Positions 16,520 to 28,057 are shown, counted from the stretch's first letter. The stretch: DNA of 64,000 nt from SG8-40 sp963792855 (GCA_963792855.1 CAWBXZ010000018.1:248001-312000); one strand, 5' to 3'. Notes: a model not told the origin generated them from the letters alone. A program made the numbers and translations.

Positions 16520-17869
16520 CTAGAGGGTTTTGAACAGTTTCGGATCGAGATGATGCCGCTGCAGCAACTTGTAAAACTCGGTGCGGTTACGTTTCGCGAG
16601 TTTGGCAGCTTGTGTCACGTTTCCGCCCGTGATCTTGAGGATTTTTGCGAGATACTCCCGCTCAAACTCACCCCTTGCAGACTCGAATGATGCCAGTTCC
16701 GCGGTCCGGCCCCGGATGGCACTTTCCACGAGGGCGGGCGTAATGATCGGGGTGGTCGACAGCGCCACTGCCTGTTCAATGACGTTGTAGAGCTCGCGCA
16801 CGTTCCCTGGCCACGGGGATTTGACCAGCATTTCCATTGCCTCGGCTGAAAAGCCGTTAATGGACTTGTTGTATTTGGCGTTGATTTGTTTGAGAAAATG
16901 CGCCGCCAGTACGGGGATATCCTCTCTGCGCTCTACCAGTGGCGGCAGGCTGAAGGAGACGACATTGAGTCGGTAGTACAAATCCTCGCGGAACGTACCC
17001 GACTGGATGGCATCCTCGAGATGACGGTGGGTTGCCGAGATTATCCTGATATCCACCGGCGTGGACCGTGTCGAGCCTACCGGCCGGACCTCCCTTTCCT
17101 GAAGCACACGCAACAGTTTGACCTGCAACGGCAGCGCCATATCGCCAATTTCGTCGAGGAATATCGTGCCTTTGTTGGCGGCCTGGACCAGCCCCTGGTA
17201 GTCTCGCGCGGCGCCGGTAAAAGAGCCCTTCATGTGACCGAACAGTTCCGATTCCAGGAGCTGCTCGGGTATTGCGCTGCAGTTCACCGCCACGAACGGT
17301 TTGTCCGCGCGCGGACTGGCTCGATGGATCGCGCGTGCCAGCATCTCTTTGCCGGTACCGCTCTCGCCCCTGATCAGCACGCTCGCGTCACTGGCTGCCA
17401 CCAGTTTGGCCTTAGCCAGAATGCTCTCGATCACGGGGCTGCGTGTAATGATTTCTTCACGCCAGCGTCGGTCGTCATCGGCTCTTTCGCCTGCTGTGCC
17501 GCTGACATTGATCGCTTTTTCGACCTGGGACAGCAGTTCCTTGCTGTCGAACGGTTTGGTCAGGTAGCCAAACACGCCTTTCTGCGTGGCAGCAACGGCA
17601 TCCGGGATCGTGCCGTGAGCCGTAAGGATGATGACAGGTAGTGCGGGGTGCATCTTTCGAATGTTCTGAAAAAGCGCCATGCCATCCATGCCGCCCATGC
17701 GCAGATCGGTTATGACGAGATGCGGAACGGAGGCCGACAGTTTTGCCAGCGCGCGCTCGGCGCTGGGCGCGCTTTCGACCAGATAACCCGCACCCTGCAG
17801 ACGGAATGTCAGGAGTTTAAGGAGGTCTGGATCGTCGTCCACGATCAATATTCGGGTTTCAGTATTCAT
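16520..17869 (-). CDS. glrR: Sigma-54-dependent response regulator GlrR/QseF-like
   Basis: 449 residues. The receiver domain has acidic DDD at 11-13, phospho-acceptor Asp55 (VITDLRMGG) and Lys105. The AAA+ domain has Walker A GESGTGKE (168-175), sigma-54 contact loop GSFTGA (215-220, Ser in place of the common Ala) and Walker B FLDE (237-240). A Fis-type HTH (GNVTQAAKLAKRNRTEFYKLL) closes the protein. It activates sigma-54 RNA polymerase when phosphorylated by the kinase encoded two genes upstream. In enterobacteria the homologue controls small-RNA and envelope genes; targets here are unknown. Confidence 0.92.
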   Translation of the reverse strand: MNTETRILIVDDDPDLLKLLTFRLQGAGYLVESAPSAERALAKLSASVPHLVITDLRMGGMDGMALFQNIRKMHPALPVIILTAHGTIPDAVAATQKGVFGYLTKPFDSKELLSQVEKAINVSGTAGERADDDRRWREEIITRSPVIESILAKAKLVAASDASVLIRGESGTGKEMLARAIHRASPRADKPFVAVNCSAIPEQLLESELFGHMKGSFTGAARDYQGLVQAANKGTIFLDEIGDMALPLQVKLLRVLQEREVRPVGSTRSTPVDIRIISATHRHLEDAIQSGTFREDLYYRLNVVSFSLPPLVERREDIPVLAAHFLKQINAKYNKSINGFSAEAMEMLVKSPWPGNVRELYNVIEQAVALSTTPIITPALVESAIRGRTAELASFESARGEFEREYLAKILKITGGNVTQAAKLAKRNRTEFYKLLQRHHLDPKLFKTL

Positions 17870-17883
17870 GGCGTTTCCGGTTA

Positions 17884-18477
17884 TTACTTCTGTCCGCGTT
17901 CAATGAGGTTCTTTTCCATTTCAAGCAGGGCGTCGAGCTTCTCCTGCAATTCAGTTGATCGTTGCTTTTCCGTTGCAATTTCTGAAGCTTGCCGGGTAAT
18001 TCGCGCGTTTTGCTGTTGCGCCTGCTCCCTGGCCTCGCGCAGCTCGTCACCGGCTCGATCAATGGTTTCATCGCGGCGCTCCAGCTCGGCAAGGTAGTTG
18101 CGATATAGCAGCGCCAACGGATAGAGCTTCGAATAGACGTTGTATTCCTCGCCAAGCCATGCCTTGAGGAGATCTTGGGCCAACCGCGTGTCCCTGAACG
18201 GTGCGCTCGGTGAAGACAACAACATAATCAACTGCATGCGATGAAAATCGCTCGGGTCAGAATGATATGCGCCCTGTACACGTTGATACTCCTGCAACAA
18301 TACGTCTCCCTGCAACGCCACCATGTAGGCATAGTAATTCAGCAGGCGGTCAGCATCTGTTTCAACCGTTTCGACCACCTGTCGCTGTGGAATCGAGTCA
18401 ACCGGTGCTTTGGGCTGCGATACGCATCCTGCCCCACAACACGTAATCAGCACGGCTACGGCGATTCCGGTTCTCAT
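17884..18477 (-). CDS. QseG/YfhG-like lipoprotein
   Basis: 197 residues. It has a lipoprotein signal with Cys18 after GAG, a central helical part and a long coiled coil (about residues 125-195, rich in Glu, Arg, Gln). It sits exactly between the kinase and the regulator, as QseG (YfhG) does in enterobacteria, where the outer-membrane lipoprotein binds and activates the kinase. Its start codon overlaps the kinase stop (ATGA, 18474-18477), so translation is coupled. Sequence similarity to QseG is weak by eye; the assignment rests on position, size and lipobox. Confidence 0.75.
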   Translation of the reverse strand: MRTGIAVAVLITCCGAGCVSQPKAPVDSIPQRQVVETVETDADRLLNYYAYMVALQGDVLLQEYQRVQGAYHSDPSDFHRMQLIMLLSSPSAPFRDTRLAQDLLKAWLGEEYNVYSKLYPLALLYRNYLAELERRDETIDRAGDELREAREQAQQQNARITRQASEIATEKQRSTELQEKLDALLEMEKNLIERGQK

Positions 18478-19919
18478 GCCGCGATTTCGAGTTGACGCGA
18501 CGGCAGCACCACACGCAGATGGGCTCCGGGGTTTCCGTCGTCAATGACTTCGACCGTACCTCGATGTGCCAAGGCAAACTCGCGCACGATCGCAAGACCC
18601 AGCCCGGTGCCTTTTACCGGGCCGCTGTACTCGACGCTACTCTGATAAAAAGGCTCGAACACCCGAACGCGGTCCTCTTGCGGAATGCCGGGACCATCAT
18701 CCATGAAATCGATGACGACGTCGCCGCCCCGGCGACGCAACTGGATGCGGATTGTCCCGCCAGTTGGTGAATATTTGATCGCATTGGACAGAAGATTGTC
18801 GATAATCGCTTCGATCTTGCGCTGGTCTCCTTCCATTTCCAGGTCGGCTGCCGCCAGTGATTGGCTGAGGTTCTTCGCCCGCAACGCCAGTGTGTGCTGC
18901 TGAATGACGCGTTCCACAAGCGATTTCAGTCTGAAATGGGTTGGATTGAGTGAAGCAGTTTGAAACTGGGCCGTGTGATAGGCAAGCAAGTCCTCGATGA
19001 GGCGTTGCAGGCGCAACGTGTTCTGCCGGAGGATGCGCGCAATTTCCAGTTGGCCGTGGGTCATGCGCCCGGTAACTTCGTCAGATAGCAGCTCAACACC
19101 CTCCCGCAGCGCAGTCAGAGGTGTTTTCAATTCATGTGATACATGTCGCAAGAATCGCGATTTTTGTTCCTCGAGGTCAAGCAGGCGCAGTCTCAGCCAG
19201 TCCAGTTGTCTGCCAAGAGACTGAAGGTCAGCGGGGCCCGTCACGCTGATCTTGCCGCCAAACTCACCCTCGCCAAGCTTCCGGATGGCTGATTCGATTT
19301 GTGAAATCGGCCGGCGTATCAGCAATGACGCACCCAGCACGAGAAAGATTGCTACCGGCACTAGCGCCAGCATTTGCCAAAGGATGAGATTCTGGGTTTC
19401 CCCGGCCATGCGCTGAACGATATCGGCTTCCCTTTCCACGAGCAGGTTTCCCTGATTGTCCAGTTCACGTGCTGTTTGTGAAAGCTTTGAAAACTGGCCT
19501 ACGATTTCCGCGGCACCATCACGCAAAACCGTTGCTTCGTTTACTCGTTTGAACAGGTCGTTCTCCGTGTCGACAAGCACGCGCAACGTGGAGCGCTGAG
19601 CCTGCTCGAGGGAATAGCTGCTCAAACGTTCTGCAGTATCTACAAACCGCTCATGGGCAAGCGCATAGCCTTGCAGCACGGAAGGCTCGTCGACGATGAC
19701 GAACTGGCGCACGCTGCGTTCCATTGCCGTAACGTGTTCGATCAACGACCTGCTGGCCTGAGTCGCCTGCACCGCCTGATACAAGGTTTGCTGGCTATGG
19801 TCCGCGAGATTGTTAACGGAGTAGGCGTTGTACACCAGCGCAAGCACCAGCGGAACGACCGCCAGCGCGAAGCCGGAGAGGATCAGCTTTAGAAACGAGC
19901 GTGGGTAATAGAGCCGCAT
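18474..19919 (-). CDS. glrK: Sensor histidine kinase GlrK/QseE-like
   Basis: 481-residue inner-membrane kinase. TM1 is about residues 12-31 and TM2 about 180-201, with a roughly 150-residue mostly helical periplasmic part between them. A HAMP segment (PISQIESAIRKLGEGEFGG) follows. The H box is SHELKTPLTALREG with His262; the N box IDNLLSNAIKYSP and G boxes DDGPGIP and GTGLGLAIV follow. It heads a three-gene minus-strand operon kinase, lipoprotein, regulator. The signal sensed is not visible. Confidence 0.92.
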   Translation of the reverse strand: MRLYYPRSFLKLILSGFALAVVPLVLALVYNAYSVNNLADHSQQTLYQAVQATQASRSLIEHVTAMERSVRQFVIVDEPSVLQGYALAHERFVDTAERLSSYSLEQAQRSTLRVLVDTENDLFKRVNEATVLRDGAAEIVGQFSKLSQTARELDNQGNLLVEREADIVQRMAGETQNLILWQMLALVPVAIFLVLGASLLIRRPISQIESAIRKLGEGEFGGKISVTGPADLQSLGRQLDWLRLRLLDLEEQKSRFLRHVSHELKTPLTALREGVELLSDEVTGRMTHGQLEIARILRQNTLRLQRLIEDLLAYHTAQFQTASLNPTHFRLKSLVERVIQQHTLALRAKNLSQSLAAADLEMEGDQRKIEAIIDNLLSNAIKYSPTGGTIRIQLRRRGGDVVIDFMDDGPGIPQEDRVRVFEPFYQSSVEYSGPVKGTGLGLAIVREFALAHRGTVEVIDDGNPGAHLRVVLPSRQLEIAA

Positions 19920-20012
19920 CAGTTCGTACGCTGCCGCAACGAGAGTGTCGTCGGTGGATACTGCATGATCATCGGCATGAACAAGAGTGAGCGAACATTC
20001 CTGACGCCTCCG

Positions 20013-20798
20013 CTAGACGATCTCTACCGTGACAGTTCCGAAATCGCCGTAGTCTGCGCGGATGGTGTCGCCGGGCGCAATCGCCTGGGGCAGTACGCAG
20101 GTGCCGGTGGTAACAATCTCACCGGCATTCAGGCCGATGCCCTGGGCGCTGAGTTCGTTTGCGATCCAGGTCAGCGCGATGCGGGGGTCACCCAGCACAT
20201 TCGCTCCGGTGCCTTTCGCTGCCAGCTCACCATTGCGCCAGGCGGTTACCGCATGGCGGGACAAATCCCGTTCGCGCCAGTTTGCGCTGGTCTCGTCGCC
20301 CAGAATAAACCAGCATGCGCATGCGTTATCGGCGATGAGTTGTGCGGTGCCAACTTTCGCGAAATCACTGTAACGCGAATCCGGAATTTCGATCGCCGTA
20401 TGCAGCGCATCTACTGCGGCCAATACTTCCTTCATTTCGTAAGCGGTTTTTCGCGGTGCCAGCGGCTTTGCCATGCGAAACGCGAATTCGGCTTCGGCGA
20501 CCTGCATCAGATTACGCCCCAGCGCCAACTTGCTGCCCGAAGCCATGACCCTGTTGGACAGAAGCCGCCCGGCGAGCGGGCCATCGACGCCGATATGCTT
20601 CTGCCCGTCGGTGCTGGTCGCGGCGATCTTCCAGCCGAAATGAGACTGTCCCGACAGCCTGGCGACTTCGGCCTGGATGGCATAACCTTGCGAACGATCG
20701 GCGGGCCGCAAATTCTCCGGAAGCGCGTCTATCAAGCCCGATTGCTTCCACGTCTCCCAAAGGAGAGTGGCGGATTTCGTTATCTGATCACGGTTCAT
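20013..20798 (-). CDS. 2-oxopent-4-enoate hydratase-like (MhpD/HpcG family)
   Basis: 261-residue member of the fumarylacetoacetate hydrolase superfamily, hydratase branch. Its normal role is adding water to 2-hydroxypenta-2,4-dienoate in meta-cleavage pathways, giving 4-hydroxy-2-oxovalerate. Metal-binding acidic residues occur in VAEAEFAFRM, with HTAIEIPDSRY, LGDPRIALTWIANEL and the closing GDTIRADYGDFGTVTV typical of the family. It begins directly after the stop of the upstream hydroxyacid dehydrogenase (no spacer), so they form an operon. Its product class is what HpcH/HpaI aldolases cleave, and one is encoded at 4963-5727. A decarboxylase activity cannot be excluded. Confidence 0.85.
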   Translation of the reverse strand: MNRDQITKSATLLWETWKQSGLIDALPENLRPADRSQGYAIQAEVARLSGQSHFGWKIAATSTDGQKHIGVDGPLAGRLLSNRVMASGSKLALGRNLMQVAEAEFAFRMAKPLAPRKTAYEMKEVLAAVDALHTAIEIPDSRYSDFAKVGTAQLIADNACACWFILGDETSANWRERDLSRHAVTAWRNGELAAKGTGANVLGDPRIALTWIANELSAQGIGLNAGEIVTTGTCVLPQAIAPGDTIRADYGDFGTVTVEIV

Positions 20799-21815
20799 TT
20801 ATCGACCCTCAGGATTATCTGCACGGCTCGAGCGTTGCGGCCGTGCTGATGCTTCTCGCACCACGTTGATCAACGGTTCATTGCGCGCCAGCCGATCCAG
20901 GTTCTCGGCAATGAGTCGGTTGCGGCGCGGCGCAAGCCGGTCGGTCCAGGCCGATGCGTGCGGCGTCATGATGACATTGTCGAGCTGATGAAACGGAAAG
21001 CGCGAAGGTTGGCAGCGTTCGGTTTCGTTGGCGGGATATCGGTACCAGGTGTCGATAATTGCGCCACCGATCTGGTGATCGCGGCATGCCGCATACAGCG
21101 CCTCTTCATCGATCAACGCTCCGCGCGCAACGTTGATGATCACTGCTGACGATTTCATTCTTGCGAATCGGCGAGCGTCGATGATCTGCCGAGTTTCTTC
21201 GCATAGCGGCAGGGCCAGCAGCACGAAATCGCATTGCCCGAGCATTTCATCAAGTCCGGTCAGGTCCTTGACGGATTCGACGTCCCCGTCGCCGCCACGT
21301 GCCGTACGGCCGCAGGCAAGGATGTTCATGCCGAATGCCTTTGCACGGTGTGCAACCTCGCGCCCTATCCGCCCGTAGCCAACGATGCCCAGTGTCTTGC
21401 CAAACAGCTCTCCGTGCACGGGGCCGAAGAGATGCGAGCCCTTCCATTCTCCCCGGCGCAGCGCAGTTTCGAGTTCGGGCAGCGGAATCACACATTGCAG
21501 CATGGTTGCCAGTACGTACTCCGCTATTCCGGTTTCGTGCTCGTAGACGTTGCAGACGCTCGCTGAGTCCGGCACGGCGTCAAATGCAATTGCGTCGGTG
21601 CCGGCTCCGGGCAGTTGCAGCAATTTCAGCTGCGGCGCGGCTGGCATACTGGCTGGCCACTCCATTGAGACGATGGCGTCGGCTTGTGCCAGCCGACGAC
21701 TGAACTGCTTGCGATCCTGTTCGTCAACGACCTCGATATTCCATTCGGTCGTCAGGAACTCCGGGACTTTGGCGAGCCGCCCGTCATCATCCGTTTTCTT
21801 GATCACTAGTAACAC
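20799..21815 (-). CDS. D-2-hydroxyacid dehydrogenase family protein
   Basis: 338-residue NAD(P)-dependent 2-hydroxyacid dehydrogenase. The Rossmann motif GIVGYGRIGREVA, catalytic Arg in INVARGALIDEEAL, the Asp/Trp stretch IDTWYRYP (atypical; many have DVFxxEP) and the catalytic His in MTPHASAWT are visible. The start is not secure: GTG at 21813-21815 is the first usual start after an upstream in-frame stop, but neither it nor a GTG at 21804-21806 has a clear Shine-Dalgarno. The downstream hydratase gene abuts it. It probably reduces or oxidises a 2-oxo/2-hydroxy acid in the same pathway. Confidence 0.85.
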   Translation of the reverse strand: MLLVIKKTDDDGRLAKVPEFLTTEWNIEVVDEQDRKQFSRRLAQADAIVSMEWPASMPAAPQLKLLQLPGAGTDAIAFDAVPDSASVCNVYEHETGIAEYVLATMLQCVIPLPELETALRRGEWKGSHLFGPVHGELFGKTLGIVGYGRIGREVAHRAKAFGMNILACGRTARGGDGDVESVKDLTGLDEMLGQCDFVLLALPLCEETRQIIDARRFARMKSSAVIINVARGALIDEEALYAACRDHQIGGAIIDTWYRYPANETERCQPSRFPFHQLDNVIMTPHASAWTDRLAPRRNRLIAENLDRLARNEPLINVVREASARPQRSSRADNPEGR

Positions 21816-22164
21816 AGGCCGGAATTTTTCTGCGAACAGGTTGGTTTGAACTGATCTCTCTAAGCGCCGTCTGGTTCAATCATCGGTTGACATCGTCAAT
21901 CGGGCAATAAAGCGGAGCGAAACGCGTACCCGAAACAACGAGTTTGCAGAAACGCAATTTACATTGTGCCAAAAGGTGTTCGGGAGCAGGGGTTTCATGC
22001 CGGTACTGTCGCCGATTTGCGACAAACGTGTTGATTGCATTCACCGCGCAGCGTGTTACGTGTTCTCGAAATCGACCTGCCATGGGGCGCCTGCACATTG
22101 CCCGGCCCGCTCCGGTGATTACAGCCCCAAAGGCCGCCCGCACAGCGCCGTTCGTGCATGGCGT
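21816..22164. other. Intergenic region between hydroxyacid dehydrogenase and tRNA-Leu
   Basis: About 350 bp. No gene, terminator with a T run or repeat is recognised. It must contain the promoter of the minus-strand dehydrogenase operon. Confidence 0.45.
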
Positions 22165-22251
22165 TGGTGCCGGGAAAGGGAATCGAACCCTTACGGTGTC
22201 ACCACCGGCGGATTTTGAGTCCGCTGCGTCTACCAGTTCCGCCATCCCGGC
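22165..22251 (-). tRNA. tRNA-Leu(CAA)
   Basis: 87 nt with encoded CCA. The acceptor strands GCCGGGA and TCCCGGC pair, followed by discriminator A. The anticodon loop CTCAAAA on a GCGGA/TCCGC stem gives anticodon CAA, reading UUG. A long variable arm (GGTGGTGACACC) marks a type II tRNA, and GGTTCGATTC is the T loop region. Confidence 0.97.
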
Positions 22252-22261
22252 CCGGGGTCGC

Positions 22262-22291
22262 ATTATCCATGAAACTGTTGGCGCCCAGCAA
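22262..22291 (-). promoter_or_regulatory. Promoter of tRNA-Leu
   Basis: On the minus strand TTGCTG (22291-22286) and GATAAT (22267-22262) are spaced by 18 bp. The -10 box ends 10 bp before the mature 5' end, and a GC-rich discriminator GCGACCCC follows, as usual for stringently controlled tRNA promoters. Confidence 0.7.
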
Positions 22292-22422
22292 GGAAAGGTC
22301 GCTGCAATTGCCAATGACGTGCAACTCGCCGGGCCGCCCCCGGCGCAAGTTCGCCCGGCGGGCCATGCGACCAGAAAGCGGCGCCGTCAACATCGAACTG
22401 TCGGTGGTATCCGGCCTGCCGA

Positions 22423-22428
22423 TATAAT
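22423..22428 (+). promoter_or_regulatory. -10 box immediately before queA
   Basis: Perfect TATAAT, only six bases from the queA ATG at 22435 and with no Shine-Dalgarno between. Transcription from it would start at or next to the start codon. The -35 region is poor. Confidence 0.5.
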
Positions 22429-22434
22429 CGCGTG

Positions 22435-24572
<2,138 letters not shown>

Positions 24573-24828
24573 CGGTCTGCCCCGGGGCAGGATTGGGCAG
24601 GGATGGCGAGGCATTGCGTCTGACAGGGGCTGCATGTGCCGGTAGTTTATTGCGCCGGCCGGAGACTCGTGGAGCCTTGTCCTTTTCCCCCATGGTTTCG
24701 TGATCGAACACCTGCGCCCAACAGGCTGCTAGAATACAGCGCGTTTTTGGCGCAGCAACGGCGCAAGTTGCTGGCATCGGATTTCTGCGTCAGCGCGATA
24801 TCGCATAAGCAAACCGGGAGGAGTGAAC

Positions 24829-25164
24829 TTGTTTATTGGAACCGCATATGCCCAGGCAGCTGGCGGCGCTCAAGGTGGTATGGACCTCGTTGGTCTGATG
24901 CCGTTGATACTGCTTTTCGTGCTGCTTTATTTTCTGATGATCCGGCCTCAGGCCAAGCGTGCCAAGGAGCACCGAGCGATGCTGCAGGCGCTGCAAAAAG
25001 GCGACGAGGTGGTGACCGGCGGCGGCACCCTTGGAAAGGTTTCCAATGTCGGCGAGCAATTCGTAACGGTCGAAATTGCGCCCAACGTGGAAATCAAGGT
25101 CCAGAAGACGTCCGTTCAGACACTTCTTCCGAAAGGAACGCTCAAGTCCGCGGGCAATTCCTGA
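24829..25164 (+). CDS. yajC: Sec translocase accessory subunit YajC
   Basis: 111-residue single-pass inner-membrane protein associated with SecDF. It has the characteristic short N terminus (FIGTAYAQAAGG), one TM (about residues 20-38, PLILLFVLLYFLMIRPQ) and a cytoplasmic basic domain. The start is taken as TTG 24829: the Shine-Dalgarno GGGAGGAG at 24816-24823 is seven bases before it, while the GTG at 24823 overlaps that site. It is followed by secD after 61 bp. Confidence 0.92.
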   Translation: MFIGTAYAQAAGGAQGGMDLVGLMPLILLFVLLYFLMIRPQAKRAKEHRAMLQALQKGDEVVTGGGTLGKVSNVGEQFVTVEIAPNVEIKVQKTSVQTLLPKGTLKSAGNS

Positions 25165-25225
25165 TATTTGCGCCGGGAACCCCCGGCAGGCTTTGTCATA
25201 AACGTCCCCGCCACTACAGCCAATT

Positions 25226-27088
25226 ATGAACCGCTATCCCGTCTGGAAATACCTGATTATTGTCTTCGCGCTGGTCGTTGGGTTTGTCTACACCGTCCCC
25301 AATTTCTTTGGTGAATCGCCCGCGGTACAGATTTCCCCGGCGCGGGCGACGGCACCAATCGACGCAGCACTGCTCACCGGAATCGAGGAAAGCCTGCAAT
25401 CTGCAAATTTGCCGATTGAGGCGGCCTATCTCGACCAGACAGGCATCAAGGTTCGCCTGCGCGACACCGATACCCAGTTGCGCGCGAAGGATGTCCTCCA
25501 GCGGGAACTGGGCGACAGCTACGTCGTCGCGCTGAACCTGTTGTCGAATTCGCCGCGCTGGATGGCGGCTATCAGCGCCTTGCCCATGTATCTGGGCCTT
25601 GATCTGCGCGGCGGTGTGCATTTTCTCTTGCAGGTGGACATGCAGGCGGCGTTGACGAAAGCAGCGGATCGCTATGTGCAGGACATGCGTCAGGTCATGC
25701 GCTCTGAAGGTGTTCGTTACTCGCGCATTGCGCGTGACGGCCAATCGGTCCGTGTCAGCTTCAGGGACGAGGCGACGCGCGACCAGGCCATTCCGGTTCT
25801 GAACCAGGAAACCCCGGACCTGAGCTTCCGCAGCAGTGACGCCGGTAATGAATACCGCATCGTTGCGACGTTGCGACCGGAGGTCGAGCGGCGTATCCGT
25901 GAGTTTGCCCTGCAGCAAAACATTACGACGCTTCGCAACCGTGTCAATGAGCTCGGCGTAGCCGAGCCAATCGTCCAGCAGTCGGGGCAGGACCGTGTGG
26001 TGGTGCAACTGCCGGGTGTTCAGGATACGGCCAAGGCAAAGGACATTCTGGGCCGGACCGCGAGTCTGGAAGTCCGTCTCGTAGACGAAGAAAAGATGGA
26101 TCCGGCCAACCTCGAGTCGGCAATAGCCGGGCAGGTGCCATTTGGCGATGAATTGCTCTACGACCGGGAAGGCGTGCCCTACCTGCTGAAACGCGAAGTG
26201 ATCCTGACCGGCGATCGTATCTCGGATGCCCAACCCGGGTTTGATTCGCAGACCGGCGAGCCGGCGGTGCACCTGAGTCTGGATGGGCGTGGGGCAACGA
26301 TTTTCCAGAAGACGACCCGCGAGAATGTAGGCCGGCGGATCGCCATGGTTCTGGTTGAAAAAGGCAGTGCCGAAGTCGTGACGGCGCCGGTGGTTCGTGC
26401 CGAAATTCCTGGCGGGCGGGTGCAAATCAGTGGCCGCATGACGACAACGGAAGCGCGCGATGTGGCTCTGCTGTTGCGCGCCGGGGCACTGGCAGCGCCG
26501 ATGGAGATCGTTGAGGAGAGAACAGTCGGGCCGAGCCTGGGCGCGGACAACATTGAGCGCGGATTCCGGTCGACGTGGATGGGTTTTGCCGCGCTGAGCG
26601 TGTTCATTGCGGTGTATTACACAATGTTCGGGGTCATTTCGGTCATCGCACTGAGCTTGAACATGATGCTGTTGGTGGCTTTGCTGTCGATGCTTCAGGC
26701 GACCCTCACGCTCCCGGGTATCGCGGCGATCGCGCTGACGCTGGGTATGGCGATCGACGCGAACGTGCTCATCAATGAGCGCATACGCGAGGAGTTGCGT
26801 AACGGCACGACACCGCAGGCGGCCATTACTGCCGGCTACGAGCGGGCCTGGGGCACCATTCTCGATTCCAACATTACGACGCTGATCGCCGGCATTGCCC
26901 TGTTCTTTTTTGGAACCGGTCCGGTTCGCGGATTTGCAGTAGTGCACTGTCTCGGCATCCTGACATCGATGTTCAGTGCCGTGTTTGTTTCGCGCGGCAT
27001 TGTCAACTTCCTTTACGGCAGCCGTCGCAAACTCGATAAGCTGCCCATCGGCGATACCGACTGGTACAAGAACCAGCCGGCTGCCTGA
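25226..27088 (+). CDS. secD: Protein translocase subunit SecD
   Basis: 620-residue inner-membrane RND-type protein that uses the proton motive force with SecF to help release exported proteins. TM1 is near residues 8-26; the periplasmic P1 region contains LGLDLRGGVHFLLQVD; five C-terminal TM segments follow, including GMAIDANVLINERIREEL, the conserved motif with the functional Asp. Full length for the family. The ATG has no strong Shine-Dalgarno. secF begins 39 bp downstream. Confidence 0.96.
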   Translation: MNRYPVWKYLIIVFALVVGFVYTVPNFFGESPAVQISPARATAPIDAALLTGIEESLQSANLPIEAAYLDQTGIKVRLRDTDTQLRAKDVLQRELGDSYVVALNLLSNSPRWMAAISALPMYLGLDLRGGVHFLLQVDMQAALTKAADRYVQDMRQVMRSEGVRYSRIARDGQSVRVSFRDEATRDQAIPVLNQETPDLSFRSSDAGNEYRIVATLRPEVERRIREFALQQNITTLRNRVNELGVAEPIVQQSGQDRVVVQLPGVQDTAKAKDILGRTASLEVRLVDEEKMDPANLESAIAGQVPFGDELLYDREGVPYLLKREVILTGDRISDAQPGFDSQTGEPAVHLSLDGRGATIFQKTTRENVGRRIAMVLVEKGSAEVVTAPVVRAEIPGGRVQISGRMTTTEARDVALLLRAGALAAPMEIVEERTVGPSLGADNIERGFRSTWMGFAALSVFIAVYYTMFGVISVIALSLNMMLLVALLSMLQATLTLPGIAAIALTLGMAIDANVLINERIREELRNGTTPQAAITAGYERAWGTILDSNITTLIAGIALFFFGTGPVRGFAVVHCLGILTSMFSAVFVSRGIVNFLYGSRRKLDKLPIGDTDWYKNQPAA

Positions 27089-27127
27089 CGGACCTATAAC
27101 TGAATTCATAACGGGAAAGAACCGGAC

Positions 27128-28057
27128 ATGGAATTTTTCCGCATTCGCAATGACATCCCCTTCATGCGCTACGCGCTGGTGTTCAACATCATCTCGGTGG
27201 CGACATTCTTGGTCGCGGTGGGCGCTCTGGCAGTAAAGGGGCTCAACCTCGGGGTCGAATTCACCGGTGGCACGGTGATGGAGGTCAATTACAACGCCAC
27301 TGCGGACATTTCCCGTATCCGGGAAACTCTGGAGTCGATCGAACTGAGTGATGCCGTCGTGCAAAGCTTTGGGAGTTCGCAAACGGCGCTGATTCGTCTG
27401 CCGACCAAGCCTGACGTGAGCGGCGCTCAGCTCTCCGAGAAAGTAATCAATGCGCTGCGTGAAGACGATCCCGGCGTCGAACTGCGGCGGGTTGACTTTG
27501 TCGGCGCGCAGGTCGGTGAGGAACTCGTCGAGAAAGGCGCGATGGCGCTGCTGGTCGTTTCTATCGGCATCGTCATCTACCTGGCGCTGCGGTTCGAGTG
27601 GAAGTTTGGCGTTTCGGCAATCCTGGCGAACCTTCACGACGTCATCATCATCCTCGGTTTCTTCGCGGTTTTCCAATGGGAGTTCTCGTTGCCGGTGCTG
27701 GCCGCGGTTCTCGCGGTTCTCGGCTATTCCGTGAATGAGTCCGTCGTTGTTTTCGATCGTATTCGCGAGAATTTTCGCAAGATGCGAAAGGCGACGGTGC
27801 CGGAAGTCATCAATAACGCCATTACGCGTACCATGTCGCGGACCATCATCACCCACGGCAGTACGCAGTTGATGGTGCTTTCTATCCTGATTTTTGGCGG
27901 TGAAGCCCTGTTTTACTTCGCGCTGGCACTGACCATCGGCATTCTGTTCGGCATCTATTCTTCGGTCTTCGTTGCCAGCCCGCTGGTTCTGTGGCTGGGG
28001 GTGACGCGCGAGGATCTCCTGCGGCCGGAGAAGAAGACCGAAGAGGCCGTCGTCTAG
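27128..28057 (+). CDS. secF: Protein translocase subunit SecF
   Basis: 309-residue partner of SecD with six TM segments. Family motifs: LNLGVEFTGGTVMEV in the periplasmic part, GYSVNESVVVFDRIREN in the central TM pair, and NNAITRTMSRTIITHGSTQ. The C-terminal tail is charged and cytoplasmic. AACGGGAAAGAA precedes the ATG. It ends the queA-secF run and converges on cnoX. Confidence 0.96.
   Translation: MEFFRIRNDIPFMRYALVFNIISVATFLVAVGALAVKGLNLGVEFTGGTVMEVNYNATADISRIRETLESIELSDAVVQSFGSSQTALIRLPTKPDVSGAQLSEKVINALREDDPGVELRRVDFVGAQVGEELVEKGAMALLVVSIGIVIYLALRFEWKFGVSAILANLHDVIIILGFFAVFQWEFSLPVLAAVLAVLGYSVNESVVVFDRIRENFRKMRKATVPEVINNAITRTMSRTIITHGSTQLMVLSILIFGGEALFYFALALTIGILFGIYSSVFVASPLVLWLGVTREDLLRPEKKTEEAVV

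Noticed and set aside
16503..16521. Hairpin CGCGCC/GGCGCG next to the glrR stop
   Set aside because: Short stem, no T run on the minus strand, so not called as a terminator.
25214..27856. 880-codon open frame opposite secD-secF on the minus strand
   Set aside because: It mirrors secD and secF codons. The product is rich in His, Arg, Gln and Asp with no domain, and GC-rich third positions explain the lack of stops.
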